DNA of 64,000 bases. It comes from Methylocapsa palsarum (GTDB lineage Bacteria > Pseudomonadota > Alphaproteobacteria > Rhizobiales > Beijerinckiaceae). The notes under the pieces are model-generated. The model did no database searches. It was not told where the DNA came from and saw only the letters and a list, made by a program, of their open reading frames with translations. A program made the position numbers and the translations under genes. Below, piece by piece: positions 47,559-56,518 of the stretch (position 1 is the stretch's first letter; each line of letters opens with the position of its first letter). The DNA is taken from positions 113,199 through 177,198 of the forward strand of contig NZ_FOSN01000009.1 of NCBI RefSeq assembly GCF_900114285.1. The letters are read 5' to 3'.

Positions 47559-47712
47559 ACGCGGCGACGTCGCCGGTCCTCAGTGGCCAGCCTTAAACCG
47601 GCATCCCCCGCTGCGGCTCCAGGCGTCCTTCAGCAGCTCATCGCTCGGCGGCGTCTTGTCGATAATCTTGCGCGCCGACGAGACGCCCGTGAGGGGCAGT
47701 CCCGACGGATGC

Positions 47713-48390
47713 TCATGGCGCGCCGAGAAGCAATAGTTCGCTCGTGTAAAATTCGTGGACTTCGCTGAACGGCGTCTGGTCGGCGTTGAAGACGAGGGCG
47801 CTGTGTTCGAACAGCCGCCAGGGAATATCGAGCGGCGCGTCGGGATGCTCGGGCGGGCTCGTTCCGTCGCCGGCGCCTTTGGCGGCCGGGGTCCAGAACA
47901 TTTCTACCGCAAAGGTTTTCCGGTGCGGCTTCAGATCTCGCACGGCGCGGCCGAACGGCGTGTCGGTGGTGGCGAGTATTTGGTTCATTTCCGGGCTGAG
48001 CCGCGAGGGGACGTACCAGTTCTCGGCTTCCGAGAGCACCAGATCGCCGCAGACAAGTTCGACATGGCGGTAGGCGACCGGCTCGCCGGATTCGATCTGG
48101 AGCCGCCGCCGCTGCTCGTCGGAAACGGGCCTGTCGCGCCCGGACACGATCCGCGCCGCGATTTTGCCCGCGGCGGGGAACTTATGGTCGGCGCACCATT
48201 GGTCGAGGAACGCCGTCGCCGTCGACGCGCTGAGGAGGCCCGTGTTGAGAGACTCGAGCAAAGCCTGCGCCTGCCCGCGCGCCTGAAGCGTGTCCGGCCA
48301 GCCTTTTCCGCTCCGGGTCACGGCGTCGCCCAAAACCGCCGAACCGCTAAGGCTGAGCATCACGCTGAATCCGATCCCGAGTAATTTCAC
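47713..48390 (-). CDS. Secreted chorismate-lyase/UTRA-fold-like protein
   Basis: A 225-residue protein with a signal peptide (about 1-22, MKLLGIGFSVMLSLSGSAVLG). The rest, especially ESGEPVAYRHVELVCGDLVLSEAENWYVPSRLSPEMNQIL...TDTPFGRAV, has the order of the chorismate pyruvate-lyase (UbiC)/UTRA superfamily: an Arg-containing strand, a Trp/Tyr/Pro turn and a final TPxGR. Real UbiC is cytoplasmic, so an exported member is odd and may bind rather than cleave its ligand. The start is a GTG whose surroundings are repeated four times upstream. Confidence 0.6.
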   Translation of the reverse strand: MKLLGIGFSVMLSLSGSAVLGDAVTRSGKGWPDTLQARGQAQALLESLNTGLLSASTATAFLDQWCADHKFPAAGKIAARIVSGRDRPVSDEQRRRLQIESGEPVAYRHVELVCGDLVLSEAENWYVPSRLSPEMNQILATTDTPFGRAVRDLKPHRKTFAVEMFWTPAAKGAGDGTSPPEHPDAPLDIPWRLFEHSALVFNADQTPFSEVHEFYTSELLLLGAP

Positions 48391-48460
48391 GGTCGTCTTT
48401 CAATTTCACACACGTCTCTGCAATTTCACACGCGACTTTGCAATTTCACAAACGCGTTTC
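48381..48460. repeat. 20-bp tandem repeat, four copies, over a start codon
   Basis: Units start at 48381, 48401, 48421 and 48441 with the common core AATTTCAC. On the minus strand each carries GTGAAATT, which in the first unit is the start codon and first codons (GTG AAA TTA) of the secreted protein gene. The array thus presents three extra copies of the initiation sequence in the leader; the 20-bp period shifts frame each time. Confidence 0.92.
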
Positions 48461-48695
48461 CACGCGTCTTCTAAGCAGCGCCTGCCGACAGAACTTCTCG
48501 CCGCAGCGCAGCAGGGCCGCTTGCGAATCCTCATAGCACGAACTTGTCGCGGATCTCCAATCGTCAAGCCAGCCGCCGGGGGGCCTAAGCTTTGCCGGGA
48601 TCTTATGGACTTGGATCCGCAAAGGCGATACATCTCAGCGACTTGTTCCTCCTGCCGCTCTTCCCTGATCCTGGCGGCGCTTCCCCGGCGAGAAT
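48461..48695. other. Divergent promoter region before the DedA gene
   Basis: About 235 bp without a gene between the repeat array and the DedA-like gene. No tRNA, terminator or clear promoter box could be picked out by eye. Confidence 0.3.
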
Positions 48696-49277
48696 ATGTT
48701 TCAACGGCTTTATCAATGGACGCTTCGCCTTGCGGAAAGCCCGCATGCGCCCTGGACGCTGGGCGTGATCGCCTTCGCGGAGAGTTCGTTCTTCCCGATC
48801 CCGCCGGACACGATCCTCGTCCCGATGTCGCTGGCGAAGCCGAAACAGGCCTGGGCCTACGCCTTGATCTGCACGATCGGCTCCGTCGCCGGCGCGCTTC
48901 TCGGCTACGCCATCGGAGCGCTGCTGTTCGAGACCGTCGGAAAGTGGCTGATCAATCTTTACGGCTACGGCGCGCGCGTCGAAGAGGTCAAGACGCTCTA
49001 TGCGCATTGGGGCTGGGCGGTGATCCTCCTCAAGGGACTGACCCCGATCCCGTTCAAGATCGTGACGATCACGAGCGGACTTCTGTCATACAGCTTGCCG
49101 ATTTTCGTCGTTTTGTGCCTGATCACGCGCGGGGCGCGGTTTTTTCTACTCGCCCTCCTGCTCAAGCATTTCGGCGAGCCGATCAACGCCCTGCTCGATA
49201 AATATTTCGGCTGGTTCCTGGCGGGGCTCCTCGCCATCATAATTGTGGGTTTCTGGATTGCGACCCGCGTGATTTGA
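48696..49277 (+). CDS. YqaA/DedA-family membrane protein
   Basis: A 193-residue inner-membrane protein with re-entrant-loop character: FAESSFFPIPPDTILVPMSL early on, and LLKGLTPIPFKIVTITSG later, the paired proline-rich helices typical of SNARE-associated (DedA/YqaA) proteins, some of which flip undecaprenyl phosphate or other lipids. The dsbB gene begins eight bases after its stop, so they are probably co-transcribed. Confidence 0.9.
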   Translation: MFQRLYQWTLRLAESPHAPWTLGVIAFAESSFFPIPPDTILVPMSLAKPKQAWAYALICTIGSVAGALLGYAIGALLFETVGKWLINLYGYGARVEEVKTLYAHWGWAVILLKGLTPIPFKIVTITSGLLSYSLPIFVVLCLITRGARFFLLALLLKHFGEPINALLDKYFGWFLAGLLAIIIVGFWIATRVI

Positions 49278-49284
49278 TCGCGAC

Positions 49285-49788
49285 ATGCCGTTGACCCCAT
49301 TTCGCATCGCCCTCGCCATTCTACTGATCGCCTCGGGTTCCATCGCCTCGGCCTGGACCCTTCAGGTCCTGGGTTTCGCGCCTTGCGAGCTTTGCCTGAA
49401 GGAACGGATTCCCTATTATGTCGGGATCGCCCTCGCCGGCGCCGCCTGTCTGCTGGCGTTAAATCGATCAACGGCTTTATTGCCCGCGGCGTTCGGGTTC
49501 ATCGGCCTGATCTTCGCCGCCAGCGCGATCTTCGGGGGCTACCATGCAGGCGTCGAATGGGGCTTCTGGCCGGGTCCGAAAGACTGCACCGGGCCGCTTG
49601 ACCACACCCAATCGGTCAATGATTTCCTGACCCGATTGCAAACCTTCAAAGCGGTGCGCTGCGACGCCGTCGCCATCCGGATTTTCGGGCTTTCCCTCGC
49701 CGCCTGGAATGCGGTGATTTCCGTCGCGCTGGCGGGCCTCGCCGCGGCCGGAGTGGGCGCGTGCGCCGATAAACGTTTGTTTTCATAG
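49285..49788 (+). CDS. dsbB: Disulfide bond formation protein DsbB
   Basis: A 167-residue four-helix membrane protein that reoxidises DsbA and passes electrons to quinone. The first redox pair is CELC in FAPCELCLKERIPYY; the second is formed by the cysteines in PKDCTGP and VRCDAV in the second periplasmic loop. It starts seven bases after the DedA-like gene. Confidence 0.93.
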   Translation: MPLTPFRIALAILLIASGSIASAWTLQVLGFAPCELCLKERIPYYVGIALAGAACLLALNRSTALLPAAFGFIGLIFAASAIFGGYHAGVEWGFWPGPKDCTGPLDHTQSVNDFLTRLQTFKAVRCDAVAIRIFGLSLAAWNAVISVALAGLAAAGVGACADKRLFS

Positions 49789-49811
49789 GTTCGCGCAGAG
49801 ATTAACGCGCG

Positions 49812-51029
49812 TCAGGGCGCGGCTGCGAGCCTCGCCCTTGCACGAAGCTTTTCGGTTTCGCTTTTCAACTGGCCGCAGGCGGCGAGAATGTCGCGCCCGC
49901 GCGGCGTGCGGACGGGGCTTGCATAGCCCGCGTTGAAAACGATGTCGGAAAATTTCTCGATCGTCGGCCAGTCGGAGCATTCGTAAGGCGCGCCCGGCCA
50001 CGGGTTGAACGGAATGAGGTTGATCTTGGCCGGGATCCCTTTCAGAAGCCGCACCAGTTCGCGCGCCTCCGCGGGCGAGTCGTTGATCCCCTTCAGCATA
50101 ACATATTCGAAGGTGATGCGCCGTGCGTTCGAGGCCCCGGGGAAGGTCCGGCACGCCTGGAGGAGTTCGGCGATCGGATATTTCTTGTTGAGCGGCACGA
50201 GTTTGTCGCGCAGATCGTCGCGCACCGCATGAAGGGAAATCGCCAGCATCGCGCCGGTTTCGGAGCCCAGTTCGGCGAGGCGCGGGACGACGCCCGCCGT
50301 CGAGACCGTGATCCTCCGCTTCGACAGGGAGAGGCCGTCGCCGTCCGACAGGATCGCCACCGCGTCCCGGACGTTCTCGTAATTATAGAGCGGTTCGCCC
50401 ATGCCCATGAAGACGATATTGGAGATGGCCCGCGAGCCTTCGGTCGGGAGCAGGCCGTCGGCGGGAGGGGTCAGACCGGGAAAATCGCCTATCTGCTCGC
50501 GCGCGATTATAAGTTGAGAAATGATCTCTTGAGCTGATAAATTGCGGACAAGCTTTTGCGTCCCGGTGTGGCAGAATGAACAGGTCAGGGTGCAGCCGAC
50601 CTGACTGGAGACGCACAAAGTGCCCCGATCGCTTTCGGGAATATAGACGCACTCGATCTCGGCGCCTTTGTCATCCGGGGCGCCTTTGTCATTCGGGGCT
50701 GGGTCGAGGCGGATCAGCCATTTGCGGGTGCCGTCGGAGGAGACCTGCACGGCGGCGACCTTCGGCCGGTCGAGCGTGAAGCTTTCTGCGAGCCTGGCTC
50801 GTAATGGCTTGGCGACATTGAGCATCGAGTCGAACGAGGTCGCGCCCTGGAAATAGATCCAGCGCCAGAGCTGGGCGACACGCATCCTGATTTCGCGTTC
50901 GGGCACGCCCACGGAGGCGAGGGCTCCGGCAAGTTCGGCGCGGGTCGCGCCGGCGAGAGACCGGGGGGGCGAGCGCGGGGAGGGCGGCGAAGGCGGCGTT
51001 TCCGCGACGAGACTGGACGTGATCATCAC
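49812..51029 (-). CDS. rlmN: Dual-specificity RNA methyltransferase RlmN
   Basis: A 405-residue radical-SAM enzyme methylating A2503 of 23S rRNA and A37 of some tRNAs. The cluster motif is [11 protein letters not shown] (CX3CX2C); SSQVGC and the catalytic cysteine region near the C-terminus (AACGQL) are present. An in-frame 18-bp tandem duplication gives the repeated hexapeptide [12 protein letters not shown]-like insert just before EIECVYIPE. The N-terminus is Pro/Ser-rich; the first of two Met codons was used. Confidence 0.96.
   Translation of the reverse strand: MMITSSLVAETPPSPPSPRSPPRSLAGATRAELAGALASVGVPEREIRMRVAQLWRWIYFQGATSFDSMLNVAKPLRARLAESFTLDRPKVAAVQVSSDGTRKWLIRLDPAPNDKGAPDDKGAEIECVYIPESDRGTLCVSSQVGCTLTCSFCHTGTQKLVRNLSAQEIISQLIIAREQIGDFPGLTPPADGLLPTEGSRAISNIVFMGMGEPLYNYENVRDAVAILSDGDGLSLSKRRITVSTAGVVPRLAELGSETGAMLAISLHAVRDDLRDKLVPLNKKYPIAELLQACRTFPGASNARRITFEYVMLKGINDSPAEARELVRLLKGIPAKINLIPFNPWPGAPYECSDWPTIEKFSDIVFNAGYASPVRTPRGRDILAACGQLKSETEKLRARARLAAAP
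50661..50696. repeat. In-frame 18-bp tandem duplication inside rlmN
   Basis: GGCGCCTTTGTCATCCGG is followed by GGCGCCTTTGTCATTCGG, one mismatch, encoding PNDKGA then PDDKGA. Being a multiple of three, it leaves the enzyme in frame. Confidence 0.93.
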
Positions 51030-51087
51030 GGATTCCTAGCATAGCGGCCGTGATTTCTCCACCGGCTCCGCGCGCAGGATCCGCGCG

Positions 51088-51208
51088 CTGGAGCATATTC
51101 TTCTCGATTGGAGCAAACCCATCCAATCGAGAAGAATATGATCAAGCTTTTGACTCTGGAGCGATTTCTGATCGAGCGCATGAAGTCATGCGATCGGAAA
51201 GCGCTCTA
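51088..51208 (-). repeat. Double-hairpin repeat, copy 7
   Basis: A complete copy lying in the divergent space between rlmN and the SIMPL gene, the only full-length copy not near a gene's 3' end. Borders are CTGGAGCATATT and GCGCTCTAAA. The hairpin arms TTCTCGATTGG/CCAATCGAGAA are longer than in other copies. Confidence 0.93.
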
Positions 51209-51229
51209 AACCGCCAATGAGGACGCAGC

Positions 51230-51973
51230 ATGTCAGCGCATCGAACATTCTCTGTCCAGATCCTTGCCCTCGCTGCGGCATGGGGGATCGCCCCCCTCGT
51301 CGCCCGGGCGGACGAATGTTTGCTGAAGAACAGCGTGCCGTCGATCACGACGACGGGTTCGGCCAGCGCCGAGGTGGAGCCCAATATCGCGACGATCACG
51401 CTCGGCGCCGTCACCGAGCGGCCTACCGCGTCCGAGGCCGCGAGCGAGAACGCCCGCGCCGCGCAGGCGATCGTCGCTGAAATCAAAGCGCAGGGCGTCG
51501 AGGCGAGGGATGTGCGCACGCTCGCCGTGACGCTGTCGCCGGTTTACGACGAAACCCTCGACGCGAACGGCAGGCTGATCAAACGAAAGCTGCGCGGCTA
51601 CAGCGCCCGCAACGATCTCAGCATTCGCGTCCGGCAGATGGCCAAGGCCGGCGCGCTTGCGCGCCAGCTCATCGACAAGGGCGCGAACAGTTTTGGCGGC
51701 GTCGTTTTCGAATATGAATCAAGGGAAGAAAAATTCGACGCCCTGCGCACCGCCGCCGTGCGCGACGCGCTGCGCAAGGCGACCTCCTACGTCAACGGTC
51801 TCGGGCTGAAACTCGGACGGGTGCTGGAGATTTCCACGCCTTCGCCGCACGCCTTCGCCCCCGCCGCCATGGCCAAGAGCGTACAAAGCGACCCAGCGAG
51901 CGCGATCCCGATCGAGCCCGGCGTCGAGACGCTTCAGACGGACGTGCAGGTCAGCTGGGAACTGGCGCAATAG
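51230..51973 (+). CDS. SIMPL-domain (DUF541) exported protein
   Basis: A 247-residue protein with a signal peptide (about 1-27) and the SIMPL fold signatures: ITTTGSASAEVEPNIATITLG near the start, LSPVYDE, YSARNDLSIRVR and a C-terminal VQVSWEL. Family members are periplasmic or outer-membrane proteins with poorly known stress-related roles. The TAG stop forms the border of the next repeat element. A repeat element also lies 22 bp before its start. Confidence 0.9.
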   Translation: MSAHRTFSVQILALAAAWGIAPLVARADECLLKNSVPSITTTGSASAEVEPNIATITLGAVTERPTASEAASENARAAQAIVAEIKAQGVEARDVRTLAVTLSPVYDETLDANGRLIKRKLRGYSARNDLSIRVRQMAKAGALARQLIDKGANSFGGVVFEYESREEKFDALRTAAVRDALRKATSYVNGLGLKLGRVLEISTPSPHAFAPAAMAKSVQSDPASAIPIEPGVETLQTDVQVSWELAQ

Positions 51974-52061
51974 AGCGCTTTCCGATCGCATGACGTCATG
52001 CGGTCGATCAGAAATCGCTCCAGAGTCAAAAACTTGAGCATATTCCGATCGTAATATGCTC
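51971..52061 (+). repeat. Double-hairpin repeat, copy 8 (short second hairpin)
   Basis: It begins TAGAGCGCTTTCCGATCGCATGA with the TAG being the stop of the SIMPL gene. The first hairpin is intact; the second is reduced to GAGCATATTCCGATCGTAATATGCTC, lacking the inner arms. Confidence 0.92.
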
Positions 52062-52070
52062 AAGGCCCTG

Positions 52071-52988
52071 TCAGGCCTCGTCCGGGTTGTCCGGGCGCGT
52101 GCGAAGGGCGTCGGCGAGGCGCATCTTCGCGGACCCTGGCGCCAGGGGCTTTTGCTGGCTTTCGTGCGGCGCCCAGCCGGATATAAAAATGAGTTCGAAG
52201 GTTGCGCGCACGCGTCCGTCCGGGTCGGCGAAACGCTCGGCGTAAATCTGCGCCGCGCGGGCGAACAGCGCCCGCGGAGGCGGCGCGCGGCGGCGCGCTT
52301 CGAGCGCATTGGACGCGCCCATCGCGCGCAGATCGGCCATCAGCCCGAACATATCGGCGTAGCGCACGCTCAAAGGCTCGCTGTCCGCCACTGGCAAGGC
52401 GAAGCCGGCCCTTTGCAGCAGCCCGCCCAGATCGCGAACATCGGCGAAGGGCGCGACGCGCGGACTGACGCCGCCGCAAATCTCCGTCTCGGCGGCGGCC
52501 AAAGCCGTCCGCAATTCGTTGAGGCTCCGCCCGCCGAGCAGGCAACCGAGAAAAAGACCGTCAGGCTTCAGGGCATGCCGAATCTGGACGAGCGCGCCGG
52601 GAAGATCGTTGGCGTAATGCAGGGCCAAAGCGGACACGGCGAGATCGAAGCGCGCTGTCGCAAGCGGAACGTATTCCTCGTCTCCGACGACGGAAAGAAG
52701 GCGGGCGCCGCCGAGGGTTCGAACCAGCGGCGCGACGCGCGCGACGAAGCCGGCTCCAGCCGCGGCGGAAAGCCTCTCAGCCAGGGCGGGCGAGGGCGTG
52801 CCGAGGTCAATGATTGAAGTGAAATCGCGTTTGACGGCTCCGCGACGTTCGCAGATGTCATCGATCGCGTAACGAAGCAGAAAGTCGGCGCCCTGATCGC
52901 CTTGGACGCCCTCGCTCTGGGCGAGGGCGCGAGCCTGCCGGCGCCGGATCAGGCCGCGATCGAAAATTCTGGTTGGCGGCGCGGCCAT
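52071..52988 (-). CDS. SAM-dependent methyltransferase, BioC/NDUFAF5-like
   Basis: A 305-residue protein opening IFDRGLIRRRQARAL, the head of the alphaproteobacterial relatives of the mitochondrial complex I assembly factor NDUFAF5 and of BioC. The SAM-binding motif I (IIDLGTPSPALAERL) is weaker than usual (DxGxG modified to DLGTPS), but FDLAVSALALHYANDLPG and DGLFLGCLLGGRSLNELR are typical. It may hydroxylate or methylate, or act in biotin synthesis; the precise role is uncertain. Confidence 0.82.
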   Translation of the reverse strand: MAAPPTRIFDRGLIRRRQARALAQSEGVQGDQGADFLLRYAIDDICERRGAVKRDFTSIIDLGTPSPALAERLSAAAGAGFVARVAPLVRTLGGARLLSVVGDEEYVPLATARFDLAVSALALHYANDLPGALVQIRHALKPDGLFLGCLLGGRSLNELRTALAAAETEICGGVSPRVAPFADVRDLGGLLQRAGFALPVADSEPLSVRYADMFGLMADLRAMGASNALEARRRAPPPRALFARAAQIYAERFADPDGRVRATFELIFISGWAPHESQQKPLAPGSAKMRLADALRTRPDNPDEA

Positions 52989-53023
52989 GAGGCTCCGGCG
53001 GGGTTCGCGAGCGTGAGCGCGGC

Positions 53024-53278
53024 TCAGGTCATCTTCAGAGCGGCCATGTACAGCTCGAGAATAGCCTCCATCTCCTTGCGCTCGGAATGATCCTGTTTGC
53101 GCATCCGGACGATCTGCCGCACCACCTTGACGTCGAAGCCGCGCCCCTTCATCTCGGCGTAAACGTCGCGGATGTCATCGGAAATGCCTTTCTTTTCTTC
53201 CTCCAGCCGCTCCACCCGTTCCACAAACTGAGTCAGCTCTTGCGCCGCTACCCCCGTTTCGGCGATGTCTGCCGTCAT
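53024..53278 (-). CDS. gapR: GapR family DNA-binding protein (DUF2312)
   Basis: An 84-residue basic helical protein. The start [20 protein letters not shown] fits the family; an upstream extension is shadow. The core [39 protein letters not shown] and [10 protein letters not shown] is the DUF2312 signature. The Caulobacter member GapR binds overtwisted AT-rich DNA ahead of replication and transcription and aids topoisomerases. Confidence 0.93.
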   Translation of the reverse strand: MTADIAETGVAAQELTQFVERVERLEEEKKGISDDIRDVYAEMKGRGFDVKVVRQIVRMRKQDHSERKEMEAILELYMAALKMT

Positions 53279-53420
53279 TCCTGAATATTCCTTATCTGCT
53301 GCGCGTTGCGCGCCGGACGGCCCTGCCGCCAGACCGAGGCTCGCAATGCGGCCTCGCCGCGCGGGCGTCAAGCGATTTGGCGGGCAATCCCCGCAATCCC
53401 TCGTTCGCTCTGCCGTGCTC

Positions 53421-54233
53421 TCAACCCCGGCCCCGGCCCGTCCGGCTCGGGGAGAACTCGACGCGGCGAAGCTCGGGCCGATTCAATATCGGGCGCAGGA
53501 CCCGCGCCAGCTTGTCCGCGAAAGCGGCGGCGTCGGTTGCGGTCGCGACAAGATCCTGCCGCGCTTCGACGAGCAGCCCGGCCAGTCCGCGCCGCGTGAC
53601 CTCCTCGTCGAGCGTATCGCCTTCGAGGGCGCCGTCGTAGGGCTCGTTGTCGCCGGTGACGAAACCTTCGTCCCTCAACGCGGCGATCAGCGGCTTGGCG
53701 AAACGCTCGTCGCTGTCCCACAAAATCCCGATTTCCCAAGGTCTTGGCGTGTCTTTCAGGACCGGGGTGAAGCTGTGCACCGAGATCACTGCGGGAGGGG
53801 GGCCGCTGGCGATCATGGCGTCGAGCTTCGCGGTGATCGCCGCGCGATAAGGCGACCAGAAGGCCGCGCGCCGCCGCTCGATCTCCGCCGCGCCGATTCG
53901 CGCATTGCCGGGAACGATCTGCCCATCGGCGATTCGCATCACGAGGGTCGGATCGTCGGCGCCGCGGTTGGGATCAATCAGGAGACGCGAAAAGCGTGAC
54001 AGGATCGCCGGGGCGCCAAGATCCGCGGCGAGCCTGCGGGTGATCCAGGCGGCGCCAATGTCATAGCCGATGTGGCGATCAAGCTGACCTTGGGGCAGGC
54101 CAAGCGTTCCGTAAGAGTCCGGAAGCGCATTGGTCGCATGATCGCAAAGCAGGAGGACTGCCGAATCCGGGGCGCCTTCGATATATTCGATGGCCTCATG
54201 CGTCGTTCCCGGCGGCGGGGGAGAATGCTGCAA
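53421..54233 (-). CDS. N-formylglutamate amidohydrolase family protein
   Basis: A 270-residue hydrolase with the family's [39 protein letters not shown] and [11 protein letters not shown] motifs, which supply the metal and substrate residues. HutG-type enzymes release formate from N-formylglutamate in histidine degradation, but no hut genes are nearby, so another N-formyl or N-acyl substrate is possible. Its position near DUF1036 and pyk is seen in other Rhizobiales. Confidence 0.87.
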   Translation of the reverse strand: MQHSPPPPGTTHEAIEYIEGAPDSAVLLLCDHATNALPDSYGTLGLPQGQLDRHIGYDIGAAWITRRLAADLGAPAILSRFSRLLIDPNRGADDPTLVMRIADGQIVPGNARIGAAEIERRRAAFWSPYRAAITAKLDAMIASGPPPAVISVHSFTPVLKDTPRPWEIGILWDSDERFAKPLIAALRDEGFVTGDNEPYDGALEGDTLDEEVTRRGLAGLLVEARQDLVATATDAAAFADKLARVLRPILNRPELRRVEFSPSRTGRGRG

Positions 54234-54494
54234 GCGGGCGGATCCAGCTGAAGGGAGACGAATGTGCGGTTTGAAGCCCGGAAGCCCGGAAATTTGGCCG
54301 GAAGTCCCGGAAACGACGCCGCGACAGGGCTTCTATCGCAGGCCGAAGAGCCGCGCCACCCCGATCAGGCGCGGATGGCGGTTTGCGCCAAGCTCGTGTA
54401 CAGCAAGCTTATGTACAGAATGTGCGCCGCGCGCCCGGCCCCGGCGCGGCTCGCTCCCGCCGGACTTCACCCTGCAACCTCGACCTTGACGCGA

Positions 54495-54926
54495 ATGAAG
54501 CAAGCTATTATCCCGGCCATGATCGCGGCCGCCGCCGCTTTTGTCAGCATCCCACCAGCATATGCGGATTTTCGCCTCTGCAACAACACCAACGGCAGGG
54601 TGAGCGTTGCGCTCGCCTATACCGATGGCGAAATCTGGGTCAGCGAGGGCTGGTGGAATCTCAAGGCCAGCGCATGCGAGACTTTGGTGCGAGGGCCGCT
54701 TGCCGCCGAATTCTATTATGTTTACGCGATGGACGAGCGCGGCGGCGAATGGAAGGGCAAGGCCTTTATGTGTTCGCGCGATCGCGAATTCCGGATTCTC
54801 GGGCGGGAAGATTGCTTCGTCCGCGGGTTCGACCGGACCGGTTTTTTTGAAGTCGACACCGGCAAGGACGCGAAGAACTGGACGGTTCAATTGACGGACC
54901 CGGTGGAAACGCGGCCTACTCCCTGA
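54495..54926 (+). CDS. DUF1036 exported protein
   Basis: A 143-residue protein with a signal peptide (about 1-24, ending PPAYA) followed by FRLCNNTNGRVSVALAYTDGEIWVSEGWW, the DUF1036 core, and cysteines in ASACETLV, FMCSRDR and EDCFVRG. The ATG at 54495 was chosen because the signal peptide begins there; the ribosome site is weak. Pyk follows 45 bp later on the same strand, so co-transcription is likely. Function unknown. Confidence 0.88.
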   Translation: MKQAIIPAMIAAAAAFVSIPPAYADFRLCNNTNGRVSVALAYTDGEIWVSEGWWNLKASACETLVRGPLAAEFYYVYAMDERGGEWKGKAFMCSRDREFRILGREDCFVRGFDRTGFFEVDTGKDAKNWTVQLTDPVETRPTP

Positions 54927-54971
54927 ATAAGATCTGGAATTTGGCTCGGAATAGGGTTTGACGAGGCTCGA

Positions 54972-56399
54972 ATGCTGCGGATGCGCCGGTGCAAAATCAT
55001 CGCGACCCTTGGGCCGGCCTCGGCGAACGAGGCCGTCGTCGCCGCGCTGGTTAAAGCCGGCGCGGATGTGTTCCGGATCAATATGAGTCACGCGACGCAC
55101 GAACAGATGCGCGCCCAGATCAAGATCATCCGGACCGTCGAGGCGGAGCTGAACACGAGGATCGGCGTCCTTCTCGATCTGCAGGGGCCGAAGCTGCGCA
55201 TCGGCGCCTTCGCCGATCGCGCGGTCAAGCTGGTCAAGGGCGCGACCTTCACGCTCGACAACAATCCGGCGCCCGGCGACAACGCCCGGGTCTGGCTCCC
55301 TCACCCCGAGATCCTGCTCGCGCTGAGGCCGGGGCACACCCTTTTGATCGACGACGGCAAGGTCCGCCTTACCGTCGCCTCGGCGGATGCGGGCCGCGCG
55401 GTCGCCATCGTCGAGATCGCGGGCGAAATCTCCAACCGCAAGGGCGTCAGCCTGCCCGACACCGAGATTCCGGTCTCGCCGATGACCGCCAAGGATCGCG
55501 CCGATCTCGAAGCCGGGCTTCAGGAGGGTGTCGACTGGATCGCCGTCTCCTTCGTCCAGCGGCCCGAGGATGTCGTCGAGGTGAAGAAACTCACCCGCGG
55601 ACGGGCGCTGGTGATGTCGAAGATCGAAAAGCCGCAGGCGATCTCGCGCCTCGACGAGATCGTCGAGGTGTCCGATGGATTGATGGTCGCGCGCGGCGAT
55701 CTTGGCGTCGAAATGCCGCTGGAAAGGGTTCCCGGTCTGCAAAAGCGGATCAACCGGACCGCGCGCCGCCTCGGGAAACCCGTCGTTGTCGCGACCCAGA
55801 TGCTGGAATCGATGATCAACGCTCCGGTTCCGACGAGGGCGGAGGTGTCCGACGTCGCCACCGCCGTCTTCGAGGGCGCCGACGCGGTCATGCTTTCGGC
55901 GGAAAGCGCGGCCGGGCAATATCCCGTGGAGGCGGTTGCGACGATGAACAAGATCGCGGCCGAGGTGGAGCGCGATCCTTACTATCGCGGCATTATCAGC
56001 GCGCAGCGCGCCGTGCCCGAAGCGACGGGCGCCGACGCGATCGCCGTCGCCGCCCGGAATGTCGCGGAAACGCTGGATTTGAAGGCGATCGTCGCCTGGA
56101 CCTCCTCGGGCGCGACAGCGATGCGGATCGCGCGCGAGCGGCCGGAGGCTCCGGTGCTCGCCTTGACGCCGCATCCCGAAACTGCGGGCCGCCTCGCCCT
56201 CGTCTGGGGCGTTCACGCCATTGTCGCCAAGGACGCGCATGACATCGACGACATGTCGTCGCGGGCCTGCAAATGGGCCGTGCGCGAGGGCTTCGGCAAG
56301 GCCGGCGACCGGATCATCGTCGTCGCCGGCGTTCCATTCGGCTCGCCCGGCGCGACCAATATGGTCCGCATCGCTCTGCTCGACGACGAGCCCGACTGA
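54972..56399 (+). CDS. pyk: Pyruvate kinase
   Basis: A 475-residue glycolytic enzyme producing pyruvate and ATP. It starts RRCKIIATLGPAS; FRINMSHATHE, the catalytic lysine region VMSKIEKPQAI, MVARGDLGVEMPLERVP and ATQMLESMINAPVPTRAEVSDVA are all present, followed by the C-terminal regulatory domain. The full length is normal. Confidence 0.97.
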   Translation: MLRMRRCKIIATLGPASANEAVVAALVKAGADVFRINMSHATHEQMRAQIKIIRTVEAELNTRIGVLLDLQGPKLRIGAFADRAVKLVKGATFTLDNNPAPGDNARVWLPHPEILLALRPGHTLLIDDGKVRLTVASADAGRAVAIVEIAGEISNRKGVSLPDTEIPVSPMTAKDRADLEAGLQEGVDWIAVSFVQRPEDVVEVKKLTRGRALVMSKIEKPQAISRLDEIVEVSDGLMVARGDLGVEMPLERVPGLQKRINRTARRLGKPVVVATQMLESMINAPVPTRAEVSDVATAVFEGADAVMLSAESAAGQYPVEAVATMNKIAAEVERDPYYRGIISAQRAVPEATGADAIAVAARNVAETLDLKAIVAWTSSGATAMRIARERPEAPVLALTPHPETAGRLALVWGVHAIVAKDAHDIDDMSSRACKWAVREGFGKAGDRIIVVAGVPFGSPGATNMVRIALLDDEPD

Positions 56400-56448
56400 G
56401 TGAAGGGGCTGGGCCCGCCGGAAGATTGCGGGTCAAACGAGCCGCGCG

Positions 56449-56478
56449 AACGCCTGCCAATGTAACGCCTGCCAATGT
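56449..56478. repeat. 15-bp tandem duplication upstream of nnrU
   Basis: AACGCCTGCCAATGT occurs twice in direct succession (56449-56463 and 56464-56478) without mismatch, 40 bp before the NnrU start. Confidence 0.9.
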
Positions 56479-56518
56479 GCGGAATCAGCCGCCGGAGCTT
56501 GCAACGCAGAGGGGAAAA

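Noticed and set aside
54264..54494. Upstream 77-codon extension of the DUF1036 gene
   Set aside because: It would place non-coding-like residues before a clear signal peptide.
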